From Candidatus Nanopelagicales bacterium (GTDB lineage: Bacteria; Actinomycetota; Actinomycetes; S36-B12; CAIYMF01): 32,779 nucleotides of DNA. The notes beneath the pieces were generated by a model that was not told where the DNA came from, searched no databases, and was given only the letters and a program-made list of their open reading frames with translations. The translations under genes were made by a program, and so were the position numbers. Positions 7,880 through 15,364 of this stretch are shown in pieces (the stretch's first letter is position 1; the number at the start of each line of letters is the position of its first letter). Where the stretch lies: NCBI GenBank assembly GCA_025456065.1, contig JALOLH010000014.1, positions 1 to 32,779 on the forward strand, read 5' to 3'.

Positions 7880-9286
7880 GTGTCTGAGGAGTACCCGTAC
7901 GCGCAGCGCTTCGGCGTCGTCCGCGGCATGCCGGAACGGGGCCGGCCCCGAGAGGAGATCCTCGCCGAGCTCGCCGTGATGGCCCGCGAGGAGGACGCCG
8001 CCTGGGAGGGCGGGCGGGTCTCCGGGACCATGTACGCCGGCGACCACGCCCACTACCGGTTCCTGACCGAGGCGTTCGGGCGGTTCGCCCACGCCAGCGC
8101 GCTGCAGCGCGACCTGTGCCCCTCGGCCACGCGCTTCGAGGGCGAGGTGATCGCCATGGCGCTGGACCTGATGCACGCCGGCGCGGTCACGGACGCCGAG
8201 CCCGTGGGCATGCTCACCACCGGCGGCACCGGCAGCATCCTGCACGCGCTGCTCGCCTACCGGGAGGACGCGCGGGCACGCCGCGGCATCACGACCCCCA
8301 ACATCGTGAAGCCGGAGACGGGGCACCCGGCCTTCGACAAGGCCAGCCACCTGTTCGGCATCGAGTGCCGCACCGTGCCGGTGGATCCGGCCACGACGCT
8401 CGTGCGCCCGCAGGACATGGCGGCCGCGATCGACGCGAGCACGATCGCGCTCGTGGGCTCGGCGGGCAACTACCCCTACGGCACGATCGACCCCATCGCC
8501 GAGCTCGGCGCCCTGGCCCAGGAGCGCGGCATCGGGTTGCACGTCGACGCCTGCCTCGGCGGGTTCATCCTCCCGTTCGCCGAGGAGCTCGGCTACGCCG
8601 TGCCCGCCTTCGACTTGCGCATCCCCGGGGTCACGTCCATCTCGGCCGACACGCACAAGTACGGCTACGCCCTCAAGGGCAGCTCGCTCGTGCTGTTCCG
8701 CGACCGCTCGCTGCGCAACAGCCAGTACTTCCACGTCGCCGGCTGGTCGGGCGGCAAGTACATGAGCCCGGGCATGGAGGGCTCGCGCTCGGTCGGCCTG
8801 CTCGCCGCGACGTGGGCCGCGATGGTGTCCCTGGGCCGCGACGGCTACCGGCGGCACGCAGCCGAGATCCTCGGCACTGCCGACCGGCTCATGGCCGCCG
8901 TGACCTCCCACCCGGAGCTGCGGCTCATGGGCAGCCCGGTCTTCTGCTTCTCGTTCACCTCCGACGTGTTCGACGTCTACCACGTGAACGACTGCATGAA
9001 GGCGCGCGGATGGCGCTTCAACGGCCAGCAGTACCCCAACGCGATCCACATGGCCGTCACCCGCCCACAGACCCAGCCCGGTGTGGTGGAGGCCTTCGCC
9101 ACCGACCTCGCGGAGGCCGTCGCGTACGCGCGGGCGGAGCAGGCCGCGGGGCGACCCGCCACGTCGGGGGCGATCTACGGCGGGGTCGCCGGGGGGCTCA
9201 CCTCCGAGGTGGAGGACTTCATGCTGATGGTCATGGCGGGGATCCTCGACTCGCAGATGGCCCTGCCGGACATGGACGAGCGGTGA
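7880..9286 (+). CDS. PLP-dependent lyase/decarboxylase, sphingosine-1-phosphate-lyase-like
   Basis: Fold-type I PLP enzyme (group II decarboxylase family) of 468 residues. It most resembles sphingosine-1-phosphate lyases, which cleave phosphorylated long-chain amino alcohols to phosphoethanolamine and an aldehyde. Matching motifs are GGTGS near residue 113, HPAFDKASHLFGI, HVDACLGGFILPF and SADTHKYGYALKGSS with the Schiff-base Lys at residue 260. The usual GGTES has Gly in place of Glu here. Start GTG 7880 follows an AGAGG site at 9 nt; upstream frame is open but not conserved-looking. No N-terminal membrane anchor is visible, unlike the eukaryotic enzyme. The stop overlaps the start of an FGGY kinase gene (GTGA). 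The substrate need not be a sphingolipid; other phosphorylated amino alcohols or amino-acid decarboxylation are possible. Confidence 0.88.
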   Translation: MSEEYPYAQRFGVVRGMPERGRPREEILAELAVMAREEDAAWEGGRVSGTMYAGDHAHYRFLTEAFGRFAHASALQRDLCPSATRFEGEVIAMALDLMHAGAVTDAEPVGMLTTGGTGSILHALLAYREDARARRGITTPNIVKPETGHPAFDKASHLFGIECRTVPVDPATTLVRPQDMAAAIDASTIALVGSAGNYPYGTIDPIAELGALAQERGIGLHVDACLGGFILPFAEELGYAVPAFDLRIPGVTSISADTHKYGYALKGSSLVLFRDRSLRNSQYFHVAGWSGGKYMSPGMEGSRSVGLLAATWAAMVSLGRDGYRRHAAEILGTADRLMAAVTSHPELRLMGSPVFCFSFTSDVFDVYHVNDCMKARGWRFNGQQYPNAIHMAVTRPQTQPGVVEAFATDLAEAVAYARAEQAAGRPATSGAIYGGVAGGLTSEVEDFMLMVMAGILDSQMALPDMDER

Positions 9287-10926
9287 TCGACGGGCCGGGG
9301 CCGCACCCGCCCGCCGCGGTGGGCGCCCTGCTGCCCGCCGCAGCGGAGCGACCGGGCGTTCCCGTGGGGACGGACCGCGGCGCGGGTGAGCCGCTCGTGC
9401 TGACCGTGGACCTCGGCTCGTCCGGGCTCAAGGTCGGCTACACGACGCTGCGCGGCCGCATCGAGTGGTGGGCCGACGAGCGGCTGATCTCCCTGGCCGG
9501 CCCCGACGGTGCCGTCACCCAGGACGCCGACGACTGGTGGCAGCGGATCCGCCGGCTGGCGCGGCAGGGCCAGGACGAGGGCGGCATCGACGGCGCACGG
9601 GTCGTCGGCGTCGGGATCACCGGCCAGTGGGCCTCGACCGTGCCGGTGGACGCCGATGGCCGGCCGGTGGGCCCGGTCGTGATGTGGAACGACGGCCGTG
9701 GCGCCGAGCACTCGCGCGCCGTCGTCGGCGGCCGGGTCGCTGGCTACCGGCCGACGGCGCTGGCCGTCTGGCTGCGGCGCACCGGGGGCGCGCCGAACCC
9801 GACCGGGCAGGACGCGCTCGCCCACCACCTGCACCTGCTGCGCGACCAGCCCGAGGTCGCCGCCGCGGCCCGCTGGTTCCTCGAGCCGGTGGACGCCCTG
9901 GCCATGCGGTTCACCGGGCGGGCCGTCGCCACCCCCGCGTCGATGATCGGTGCGTGGCTCACCGACAACCGCGACCCCGTCCCCCGTGCCTACGACGAGG
10001 TGCTGGTGCGGCGCTCCGGGGTGGACGCGGGCAAGCTGGCCCCCCTGGTGCCCACCGGCAGCATCGTGGGTCCGGTCCTCCCCGAGGTGGCCGCCGAGTT
10101 CGGGATCCCGCCGACCGCCCGGGTCGTCTCCGGCCTCCCGGACCTGCACGTCGCGGTGATCGGCTCGGGCTGCACCCGGGACTTCCAGGCCCACCTCTCG
10201 ATCGGCACGACGGCGTGGATCACCTGCCCCGTGCCGTTCAAGCGGACCGACGTGCTGCGCCAGCTCGCCTCGATCCCCGGGATCGGCGACGGCCGCTACA
10301 TCCTGGTGAACAACCAGGACAGCGCCGGACGCGCGGTCGAGTGGTTCCGGGAGACGTTGCGCGGGCTCACCGGCGCGCCCGTCGAGTACGAGCAGCTGCT
10401 GGCCGCGGCGGCCACCGCCCCGCCCGGGTCCGGAGGGGTCCTGTTCACCCCGTGGCTCACGGGCGAGCGCAGCCCGATCGACGACCGGAACGCCCGCGCC
10501 GGGTTCCACAACGTCGGGGTCGACAGCGGCCCGGCCGAGCTCAGCCGCGCGGTGCTCGAGGGGGTCGCGCACAACGCCCGGCTGCTGCTCGACGCCGCCG
10601 AGCGGTTCGCCGGGAGGGCGCTGGACCCCCTGCGGATCGTGGGCGGCGGGGCGCGCTCGGACCTGTGGTGCCAGATCGTGGCCGACGTGACCGAGCACCG
10701 CATCGAACGGGTGCAGGACCCGATGTGCGTCGGGCTGCGCGGGGCGGGGCTGCTCGTCGGCATGGCGTTCGGCGAGGTCCGGGCGGCCCGGGTCCCCGAG
10801 CTGGTGCCCGTGGACCGCGTCTTCACGCCCGACCCGGCGTCCGTGGCCGCCTATCGGCGGGTGCTGCCGGAGTTCCCGAGGCTGCACGCGCGGAACAAGG
10901 GGATGTTCCGCCGGCTCAACGCCTGA
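9283..10926 (+). CDS. FGGY family carbohydrate kinase
   Basis: ATP-dependent sugar or polyol kinase of 547 residues, xylulokinase-like in layout. The phosphate-1 motif DLGSSGLKVGY starts at residue 43, preceded by an unusual 40-residue Pro/Ala-rich leader. It continues with GITGQWAS, WNDGRG, and in the C-terminal ATPase half FTPWLTGERSP and LRIVGGGARSDLWCQIVAD, the adenosine-binding signature. Start GTG 9283 overlaps the preceding lyase stop (GTGA), so the two proteins are probably made in fixed ratio. A later start near residue 35 would remove the leader but break the coupling. Context suggests the kinase supplies, or consumes, the phosphorylated substrate or product of the lyase. Natural substrate unknown. 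Confidence 0.9.
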   Translation: MIDGPGPHPPAAVGALLPAAAERPGVPVGTDRGAGEPLVLTVDLGSSGLKVGYTTLRGRIEWWADERLISLAGPDGAVTQDADDWWQRIRRLARQGQDEGGIDGARVVGVGITGQWASTVPVDADGRPVGPVVMWNDGRGAEHSRAVVGGRVAGYRPTALAVWLRRTGGAPNPTGQDALAHHLHLLRDQPEVAAAARWFLEPVDALAMRFTGRAVATPASMIGAWLTDNRDPVPRAYDEVLVRRSGVDAGKLAPLVPTGSIVGPVLPEVAAEFGIPPTARVVSGLPDLHVAVIGSGCTRDFQAHLSIGTTAWITCPVPFKRTDVLRQLASIPGIGDGRYILVNNQDSAGRAVEWFRETLRGLTGAPVEYEQLLAAAATAPPGSGGVLFTPWLTGERSPIDDRNARAGFHNVGVDSGPAELSRAVLEGVAHNARLLLDAAERFAGRALDPLRIVGGGARSDLWCQIVADVTEHRIERVQDPMCVGLRGAGLLVGMAFGEVRAARVPELVPVDRVFTPDPASVAAYRRVLPEFPRLHARNKGMFRRLNA

Positions 10927-10930
10927 GGTG

Positions 10931-10953
10931 CCCCGGCCCGGGTGTGGCCGGGG
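10931..10953 (+). terminator. hairpin 5 nt after the FGGY kinase stop
   Basis: Perfect 8-bp stem, CCCCGGCC at 10931-10938 and GGCCGGGG at 10946-10953, 7-nt loop. No T-tract. Position immediately after the stop codon supports termination of the lyase-kinase transcript. Confidence 0.6.
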
Positions 10954-11068
10954 TCGCGGGGAGCCGGGGAGCCGGGACCTCGCAGCGGCCGAGCGGCGCG
11001 GCCGCGCCTCGCGGTGCCCCCGGCGTGCGGCGTGGTGACGAACGGCGGCGGACCCCGGCGGCTCCTGC

Positions 11069-11074
11069 CAGAAT
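11069..11074 (+). promoter_or_regulatory. -10 element of a probable leaderless promoter
   Basis: CAGAAT ends 6 nt before ATG 11081, with no ribosome binding site between, so transcription probably starts at the ATG itself. Confidence 0.5.
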
Positions 11075-11080
11075 CGCGCC

Positions 11081-11419
11081 ATGGTCTTCAAGCGCGTGGG
11101 GGACGGGCGGCCCTATCCCGAGCACGGCCTGACGTCGCGCGAGTGGGCGCGCATCCGCCCCACCCGCGTGCGCCTGGCCGACCTGGTCACCACGCGGCGC
11201 ACCCTGGACCTCGAGCGCCTGCTGCTGGAGGACTCGACGTACTTCGGCGACCTGTTCGCCCACGTCGTCGAGTGGCGCGGTGACCTCTACCTGGAGGACG
11301 GCCTGCACCGCGCGCTGCGCGCCGCGCTCAGCGGGCACGGTGACGCGCTGCTCCACGCACGGGTGCACGTGGTCCGCGACGATGGCCTCGAGGAGCCCGA
11401 CGGCCCGGTGTCGCGCTGA
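11081..11419 (+). CDS. conserved actinobacterial protein, possibly ParB/Srx-like fold
   Basis: Protein of 112 residues. I recognise the pattern (YPEHGLTSREWARI, VRLADLVTTRRTLDLERLLLEDST, VVEWRGDLYLEDGLHRALRAAL, LLHARVHV) as a conserved actinobacterial family but know no function. The arrangement of a short target sequence followed by YLEDGLHRALRA recalls the substrate-binding DGHHR motif of ParB/sulfiredoxin-like domains, so a nucleotide-binding role is a guess. The gene starts at an ATG preceded by a -10-like CAGAAT at 6 nt and no Shine-Dalgarno sequence, so it is probably leaderless. It ends 46 bp before the DUF2505 gene, which has its own such signal. Confidence 0.8.
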   Translation: MVFKRVGDGRPYPEHGLTSREWARIRPTRVRLADLVTTRRTLDLERLLLEDSTYFGDLFAHVVEWRGDLYLEDGLHRALRAALSGHGDALLHARVHVVRDDGLEEPDGPVSR

Positions 11420-11453
11420 GTCCCCCCGACGGGCGGCGCTGCCGCGTGCGGGC

Positions 11454-11459
11454 CACAAT
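11454..11459 (+). promoter_or_regulatory. -10 element of a probable leaderless promoter
   Basis: CACAAT ends 6 nt before GTG 11466 of the DUF2505 gene. There is no ribosome binding site between the element and the start codon. Confidence 0.5.
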
Positions 11460-11465
11460 CAGCCC

Positions 11466-11966
11466 GTGGAGCACGTCTCGAACCTCAGCATCCCGCCCGC
11501 CACGACCTGGTCCGAGCTGACCAGCGAGCCGTTCCTGCGGGCCTTCGCCGACGAGGTGGGCGTCACCCTGGAGGACCTGGTGGTCGGGGCGGAGGGCGAT
11601 CGCGCGGTCGCCCGGATGGGCTGGTCGTTCGACCCCGACCTTCCCGGGGTCCCCGAGCTCGCCAAGCGCTTCCTGCCGGCGCGCGTGCACCTGGACTGGG
11701 AGCAGTCCTGGGCACCCCTGGGCGCCGCCGAGCGCGCGGACGGCCGCCTCGACGTGGTGCTGCAGGGCCGCCCCGGCGCCTCGGCGATCGGTGACTGCCG
11801 GCTCGAGGCGACGCCCGACGGCAGCACCCTGCGCACGACGACCCGCACCTCCACCGAGCTGCCGTTCCCCCTGGCCGGCCGCATCGAGGCGCTCATCGAC
11901 AAGGAGCTGATCGGCTGGATCATCGCGGTCCAGGCGCGCGTCCTGCTGCGCCGCAACCCCGGCTGA
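11466..11966 (+). CDS. DUF2505 domain-containing protein (START/SRPBCC-like)
   Basis: Protein of 166 residues, family DUF2505, which is common in actinobacteria and has a predicted helix-grip (START-like) fold that could bind a hydrophobic ligand. The sequence shows the expected layout: an N-terminal SNLSIPPATTWSELTSEPFLRAF helix region, alternating beta strands through VARMGWSFDPDLP and WEQSWAPLG, and a long C-terminal helix FPLAGRIEALIDKELIGWII (20 residues quoted). Start GTG 11466 was chosen because the -10-like CACAAT lies 6 nt upstream; the frame is open to 11280 but that stretch overlaps the previous gene. It converges on the MhuD-like gene with only 29 bp between stops. Function unknown. 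Confidence 0.82.
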   Translation: MEHVSNLSIPPATTWSELTSEPFLRAFADEVGVTLEDLVVGAEGDRAVARMGWSFDPDLPGVPELAKRFLPARVHLDWEQSWAPLGAAERADGRLDVVLQGRPGASAIGDCRLEATPDGSTLRTTTRTSTELPFPLAGRIEALIDKELIGWIIAVQARVLLRRNPG

Positions 11967-11995
11967 CCCGCCGGGCCCCGATCCCGACGGCCGGC

Positions 11996-12322
11996 TCAGG
12001 CCACCGGGTCGGCGACCTGGACCACTTCGAAGCTCCAGATCGTGCTGCCCGTGGCGGCCCGCTGCTCGCCGTCGGTGCGCCCGCTGGCCTGCCCGTGCCC
12101 CCCGGCGAAGGCCTGCGACGTGGTCCAGGCCTCGAAGTCCGATCGGCTGGCCCAGCGCGTGTAGACGAGGTACGCGTCGGTGCCGTCGAGGGGGCGGAGC
12201 AGCTCGAAGCGCAGGAACCCCGGCGCGCGCTCGACCGATCCGGCGCGCCGGGCGAACCGCTCCTCGAGGGTGGCGCCGGCGCCGGCGGGAACGGTCAGGA
12301 CGTTGATGGCGACGAAGGACAT
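11996..12322 (-). CDS. MhuD-like heme-degrading monooxygenase (ABM domain)
   Basis: Antibiotic-biosynthesis-monooxygenase-fold protein of 108 residues that aligns well with mycobacterial MhuD, which degrades heme to release iron. Conserved features are Asn7 (MSFVAIN), the VPAGAG turn, PGFLRFELLRP, and Trp66 in FEAW, both Asn7 and Trp66 at the same positions as the MhuD catalytic residues. A candidate heme-ligand His is at 76, one position from MhuD His75, so alignment there may contain a one-residue shift. The start ATG 12322 has GAGGAT 6 nt upstream, which could act either as a weak ribosome binding site or as a leaderless -10. It lies 34 bp downstream of the diguanylate cyclase gene on the same strand. 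Cytosolic. Confidence 0.88.
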   Translation of the reverse strand: MSFVAINVLTVPAGAGATLEERFARRAGSVERAPGFLRFELLRPLDGTDAYLVYTRWASRSDFEAWTTSQAFAGGHGQASGRTDGEQRAATGSTIWSFEVVQVADPVA

Positions 12323-12356
12323 GGGAGCATCCTCGCGCCCGGTGGACGCGCCGGCA

Positions 12357-13859
12357 TCAGGACGGGGCGGGAGCGGATCCGTCCGTCTCGTCGGGCGGCG
12401 GCTCGGACCCGTGCGGGTCGGGCGGCGGCTCGGCCCCGTCCGGCGGCCCGACCACCAGGTTGCGCCCCAGGTGCTTGGCCAGGCGCATCCGGCCCTCGGC
12501 CTGCCCGGTGAGTCGCCACAGGTCGAGCTGCGGGCCCTGCCCGGCCGCGACGCCGAGCGAGATCGTGACCGTCGGCCGGGCCGGGGTGCCGCCGTGCGGG
12601 ATCTGGGCGGACTCCACGGCCACCCGCATCCGCTCGGCCACGACCATGGCCACCTGCTCGTCGGCGTCGGTCAGCAGGACGATGAACTCCTCACCGCCCT
12701 TGCGGTAGATCCCGTCCTCGGCGCGCAGCATGTCCTGCATGATGGTCGCCGCGCTGGTGAGCGCGTGGTCCCCGGCGTCGTCCCCGCGCGCCCGGTTGAT
12801 GGAGCCGAACTCGTCGAAGTCGATGTAGATCGCGGCGACGGCGCGACCGCTGGCCCGGGCCTGCACCTGGAGCACCTGGCGGTCCTCGTCGAGGCGCCGC
12901 CGGTTCGGCAGCCCGGTCAGCGGGTCGGTCCTGGCCTCGATCTTGGCGATCGCGGCCTGCTCCTCGGCATCCATGAGCGCCCGGATCACGTCCGTCCGCC
13001 GCCGACCGTGCACCCGCTGGTGCGGGGTGTCGACGACCACCTGCCCACCACCGCGCTCCTTCGCCACGCCGAGCGCACGCAGCGCCGCCGCGAGGGCGCT
13101 GTCCCGCGACGTCGCGGCCAGGCTGGCGATGCCGATGCTCGCGCGGACCGCCAGGACCGAGCCGTCGACCTGGATCGGCCGCACCAGCGCGCCGAGCAGC
13201 CGTCCGGCCGTGGTCGTCGCCTCCCCGAGCGGGACACCCGGCGCGACGACCAGGAACATGTCGCCGTCGATGCGGGCCAGGTGCGTGCCGGGCGGGACGA
13301 TCGAGCGCATCCTGGCCGCCACCTGGGCCAGGATCAGGTCGCCGGTGTCGAACCCGAAGGTGGCGTTGAGGTCCTCGAACCCGTCGAGGTCGATCACGAA
13401 CACCGCACCGGTGGCCTCCGGTGCGACCGCATCGGCCAGCGCGGCCAGGCCGGGGATGCGACCAGGCACCCGGGTGAGCTGGTCGCGCGTGGCATCCGCC
13501 GGCACGCCCGGCGCAGCCTCGGTGGTGACGTCACGCAGCGAGATGGTCAGCATCAACGGATCCCCGCTGTCGCCGGACGGCGATCCGCGCAGCTCGACGC
13601 GCCGCCGCGTGCCCTGCCAGTCGATCGTCACGGGACCGAGCTCGCGGCCAGCTCCGGGGACGAGCCCGGTGAGGATCTCGACGAAGGCGTCGATCGAGGG
13701 GCGGTCCCGAGGCGTGACCAGGCTCTCGAGCGACACGCCACTGAGCGGACGGCGGCCGACCAGGGCCTGCGCCGCCGGGTTGGCCATCCGGATCCTGCCG
13801 CTGGGCTCGAGGACCAGCTGCGGGATCGGACTGTCCCGGAAGATCGAATTGAGCCACAT
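12357..13859 (-). CDS. PAS-GGDEF-GGDEF diguanylate cyclase
   Basis: Signalling protein of 500 residues predicted to make cyclic di-GMP from two GTP. A PAS-like domain occupies about residues 5-115 (FRDSPIPQLVLEPSGRI start). Two GGDEF-type domains follow: the first (about 130-285) has the active motif degraded to IDGDMF at 197-202; the second (about 310-470) has an intact GGEEF at 388-392 and an RAED inhibitory I-site at 379-382, exactly five residues upstream. The C-terminal 40 residues are Pro/Asp/Glu-rich and disordered. Start ATG 13859 has GGGGAG 7 nt upstream; GTG 13862 is adjacent. No membrane segments are seen, so it senses a cytosolic cue. It may be co-transcribed with the MhuD-like gene. 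Confidence 0.92.
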   Translation of the reverse strand: MWLNSIFRDSPIPQLVLEPSGRIRMANPAAQALVGRRPLSGVSLESLVTPRDRPSIDAFVEILTGLVPGAGRELGPVTIDWQGTRRRVELRGSPSGDSGDPLMLTISLRDVTTEAAPGVPADATRDQLTRVPGRIPGLAALADAVAPEATGAVFVIDLDGFEDLNATFGFDTGDLILAQVAARMRSIVPPGTHLARIDGDMFLVVAPGVPLGEATTTAGRLLGALVRPIQVDGSVLAVRASIGIASLAATSRDSALAAALRALGVAKERGGGQVVVDTPHQRVHGRRRTDVIRALMDAEEQAAIAKIEARTDPLTGLPNRRRLDEDRQVLQVQARASGRAVAAIYIDFDEFGSINRARGDDAGDHALTSAATIMQDMLRAEDGIYRKGGEEFIVLLTDADEQVAMVVAERMRVAVESAQIPHGGTPARPTVTISLGVAAGQGPQLDLWRLTGQAEGRMRLAKHLGRNLVVGPPDGAEPPPDPHGSEPPPDETDGSAPAPS

Positions 13860-13892
13860 CACGCTGCTCCCCGCTTGCCATGAAGAGTGACG

Positions 13893-13922
13893 ATGGTAGT
13901 CACCTGACCACGCTCGTCACAG
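13893..13922 (-). promoter_or_regulatory. candidate promoter and operator of the diguanylate cyclase gene
   Basis: On the minus strand TGTGAC (13922-13917), 18-bp spacer, TACCAT (13898-13893), giving a short leader before the ribosome binding site. A GTGAC-N7-GTCAC dyad (13887-13903) straddles the -10, so a repressor could act there. Confidence 0.4.
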
Positions 13923-14066
13923 GGTCGGGAAGTGGCGGTCGGTGCGATTCGCCCAGACGGGTGGATGCGGCGCCCCCCTGCGCGCTGGCGCGAGCTGCGG
14001 ATGGGTGATCGGGGTCGCCCGGCCGGGTGAACCGGTTCGAGCTCGAGCCACGGGGTAGGGCCACCC

Positions 14067-15353
14067 ATGCTCCCCGCGCTGGCCGTGCTGCGCCGTCCGG
14101 GAGCCGCCCCGATGTTCGCGGCAGGGATGCTCGGTCGCACGGCCATCGGCCTGGCCCCGCTCGGGGTCACGTTCCTGGTCGTCGGCCGCACCCAGTCCTA
14201 TGCCCTGGCCGGGGCGGTCGGCGCCAGCTCGACGCTGAGCAGTGCCGTCGTCGGGCGGTACACCTCGCGGCTGGTCGACCGGCGCGGCCAGGCCCGGATG
14301 ATCCCGCGCCTGCTCGGCGGCCACCTGCTGGCCATGCTGGGGCTGGTCGCCGCCGTGGAGCTGGGTGCCCCCGTGCCGCTCTGGTTCCTGCTGGCGGCCC
14401 TGGGCGGTGCGCTGGTCGTGAACCTGGGGGCCATGACCCGGGCGCGCTGGGCCGGGATCGCGCACGCGCCGCAGGCGCGCTCAGCGGCCTTCGCCCTGGA
14501 GTCGATGTCCGACGAGGTCGCCTTCATGCTCGGCCCGCCGGCGGCCACGGCCCTGGCGCTCGCAGTCGCCCCGGCCGTGCCGGTGCTGGTCGGCCTCGCC
14601 CTGCTCACGGCCGGCGCCCTGCTGCTCGCCGTGCAGCGCGGGACCGAGCCGGCGCCGGCCCCCGCCCCGGCGGGCGCCCGCGGTCGCCTCCTGCGGTTCG
14701 CCGGGATGCCGGTGCTGTGCTTCCTGACGCTGCTGATGGGCCTGGTCTTCGGCACGAACACCCTGACGACCGTCGCCTTCGCCGACATGATCGGCCGCCC
14801 GGGGCTGACCGGCGTCCTCCTGGCCATGTTCCCGGCGGCGGCCCTGCTCGGCGGGGCGGTCCTGAGCGTCGTGCCGCGGCGGTGGTCGCTCACGGCCCAG
14901 ATCCGCCTCGCGCTGCTCGCCCTGGCCCTGGCCCTCCTGCCGCTGCCCCTCGTGACCAGCCCGGTGGTGTTCGCCGTCGCGGCCCTCCTGGCCGGGCTGA
15001 GCGTGCCCGCCGTCATGGTCGGCGTGTTCTCGCTGGTGCCGGCCGTGGTGCCGCGGGACCGGCTCACCGAGGCCCTCGCGCTCAGCGTCGCCGGCATCAC
15101 CGTCGGTGTCGCGTGCGCGTCCGTCCTGGCCGGCGCGATCATCGACGCGCATGGGCCACGGTGGGCCTTCCCGGTCGGCGCGCTGGCGGCCGTGCTCGCG
15201 ACGGCCTGGTTCGCCGCCCGTCACCACGTCGTGCGGGCCGCCGAGCAGGCCGAGCACGTGGCCGCGCAGGCCGAGCACGCGGCCGCCTCCGCCGCGGCCT
15301 CCGGCGCGCCGACGGCGGGGACGGACCTGGAACCGTCCCTGTCCCCGGCGTAG
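14067..15353 (+). CDS. MFS transporter
   Basis: Major facilitator superfamily membrane protein of 428 residues with about 12 hydrophobic segments in two halves separated by the hydrophilic stretch RGTEPAPAPAPAGARGR near residue 200. Motif A-like sequence YTSRLVDRRGQARMI lies after the second segment. The C-terminal tail repeats AEQAEHVAAQAEHAAA, an Ala/Glu-rich, possibly helical segment, ending in a disordered region. The start ATG 14067 has only a weak GGGG-rich site upstream. Divergent from the diguanylate cyclase gene, convergent with the EamA gene (11-bp gap). Drug or metabolite efflux is typical; substrate cannot be assigned. Confidence 0.88.
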   Translation: MLPALAVLRRPGAAPMFAAGMLGRTAIGLAPLGVTFLVVGRTQSYALAGAVGASSTLSSAVVGRYTSRLVDRRGQARMIPRLLGGHLLAMLGLVAAVELGAPVPLWFLLAALGGALVVNLGAMTRARWAGIAHAPQARSAAFALESMSDEVAFMLGPPAATALALAVAPAVPVLVGLALLTAGALLLAVQRGTEPAPAPAPAGARGRLLRFAGMPVLCFLTLLMGLVFGTNTLTTVAFADMIGRPGLTGVLLAMFPAAALLGGAVLSVVPRRWSLTAQIRLALLALALALLPLPLVTSPVVFAVAALLAGLSVPAVMVGVFSLVPAVVPRDRLTEALALSVAGITVGVACASVLAGAIIDAHGPRWAFPVGALAAVLATAWFAARHHVVRAAEQAEHVAAQAEHAAASAAASGAPTAGTDLEPSLSPA

Positions 15354-15364
15354 GGCGGCCCCGG

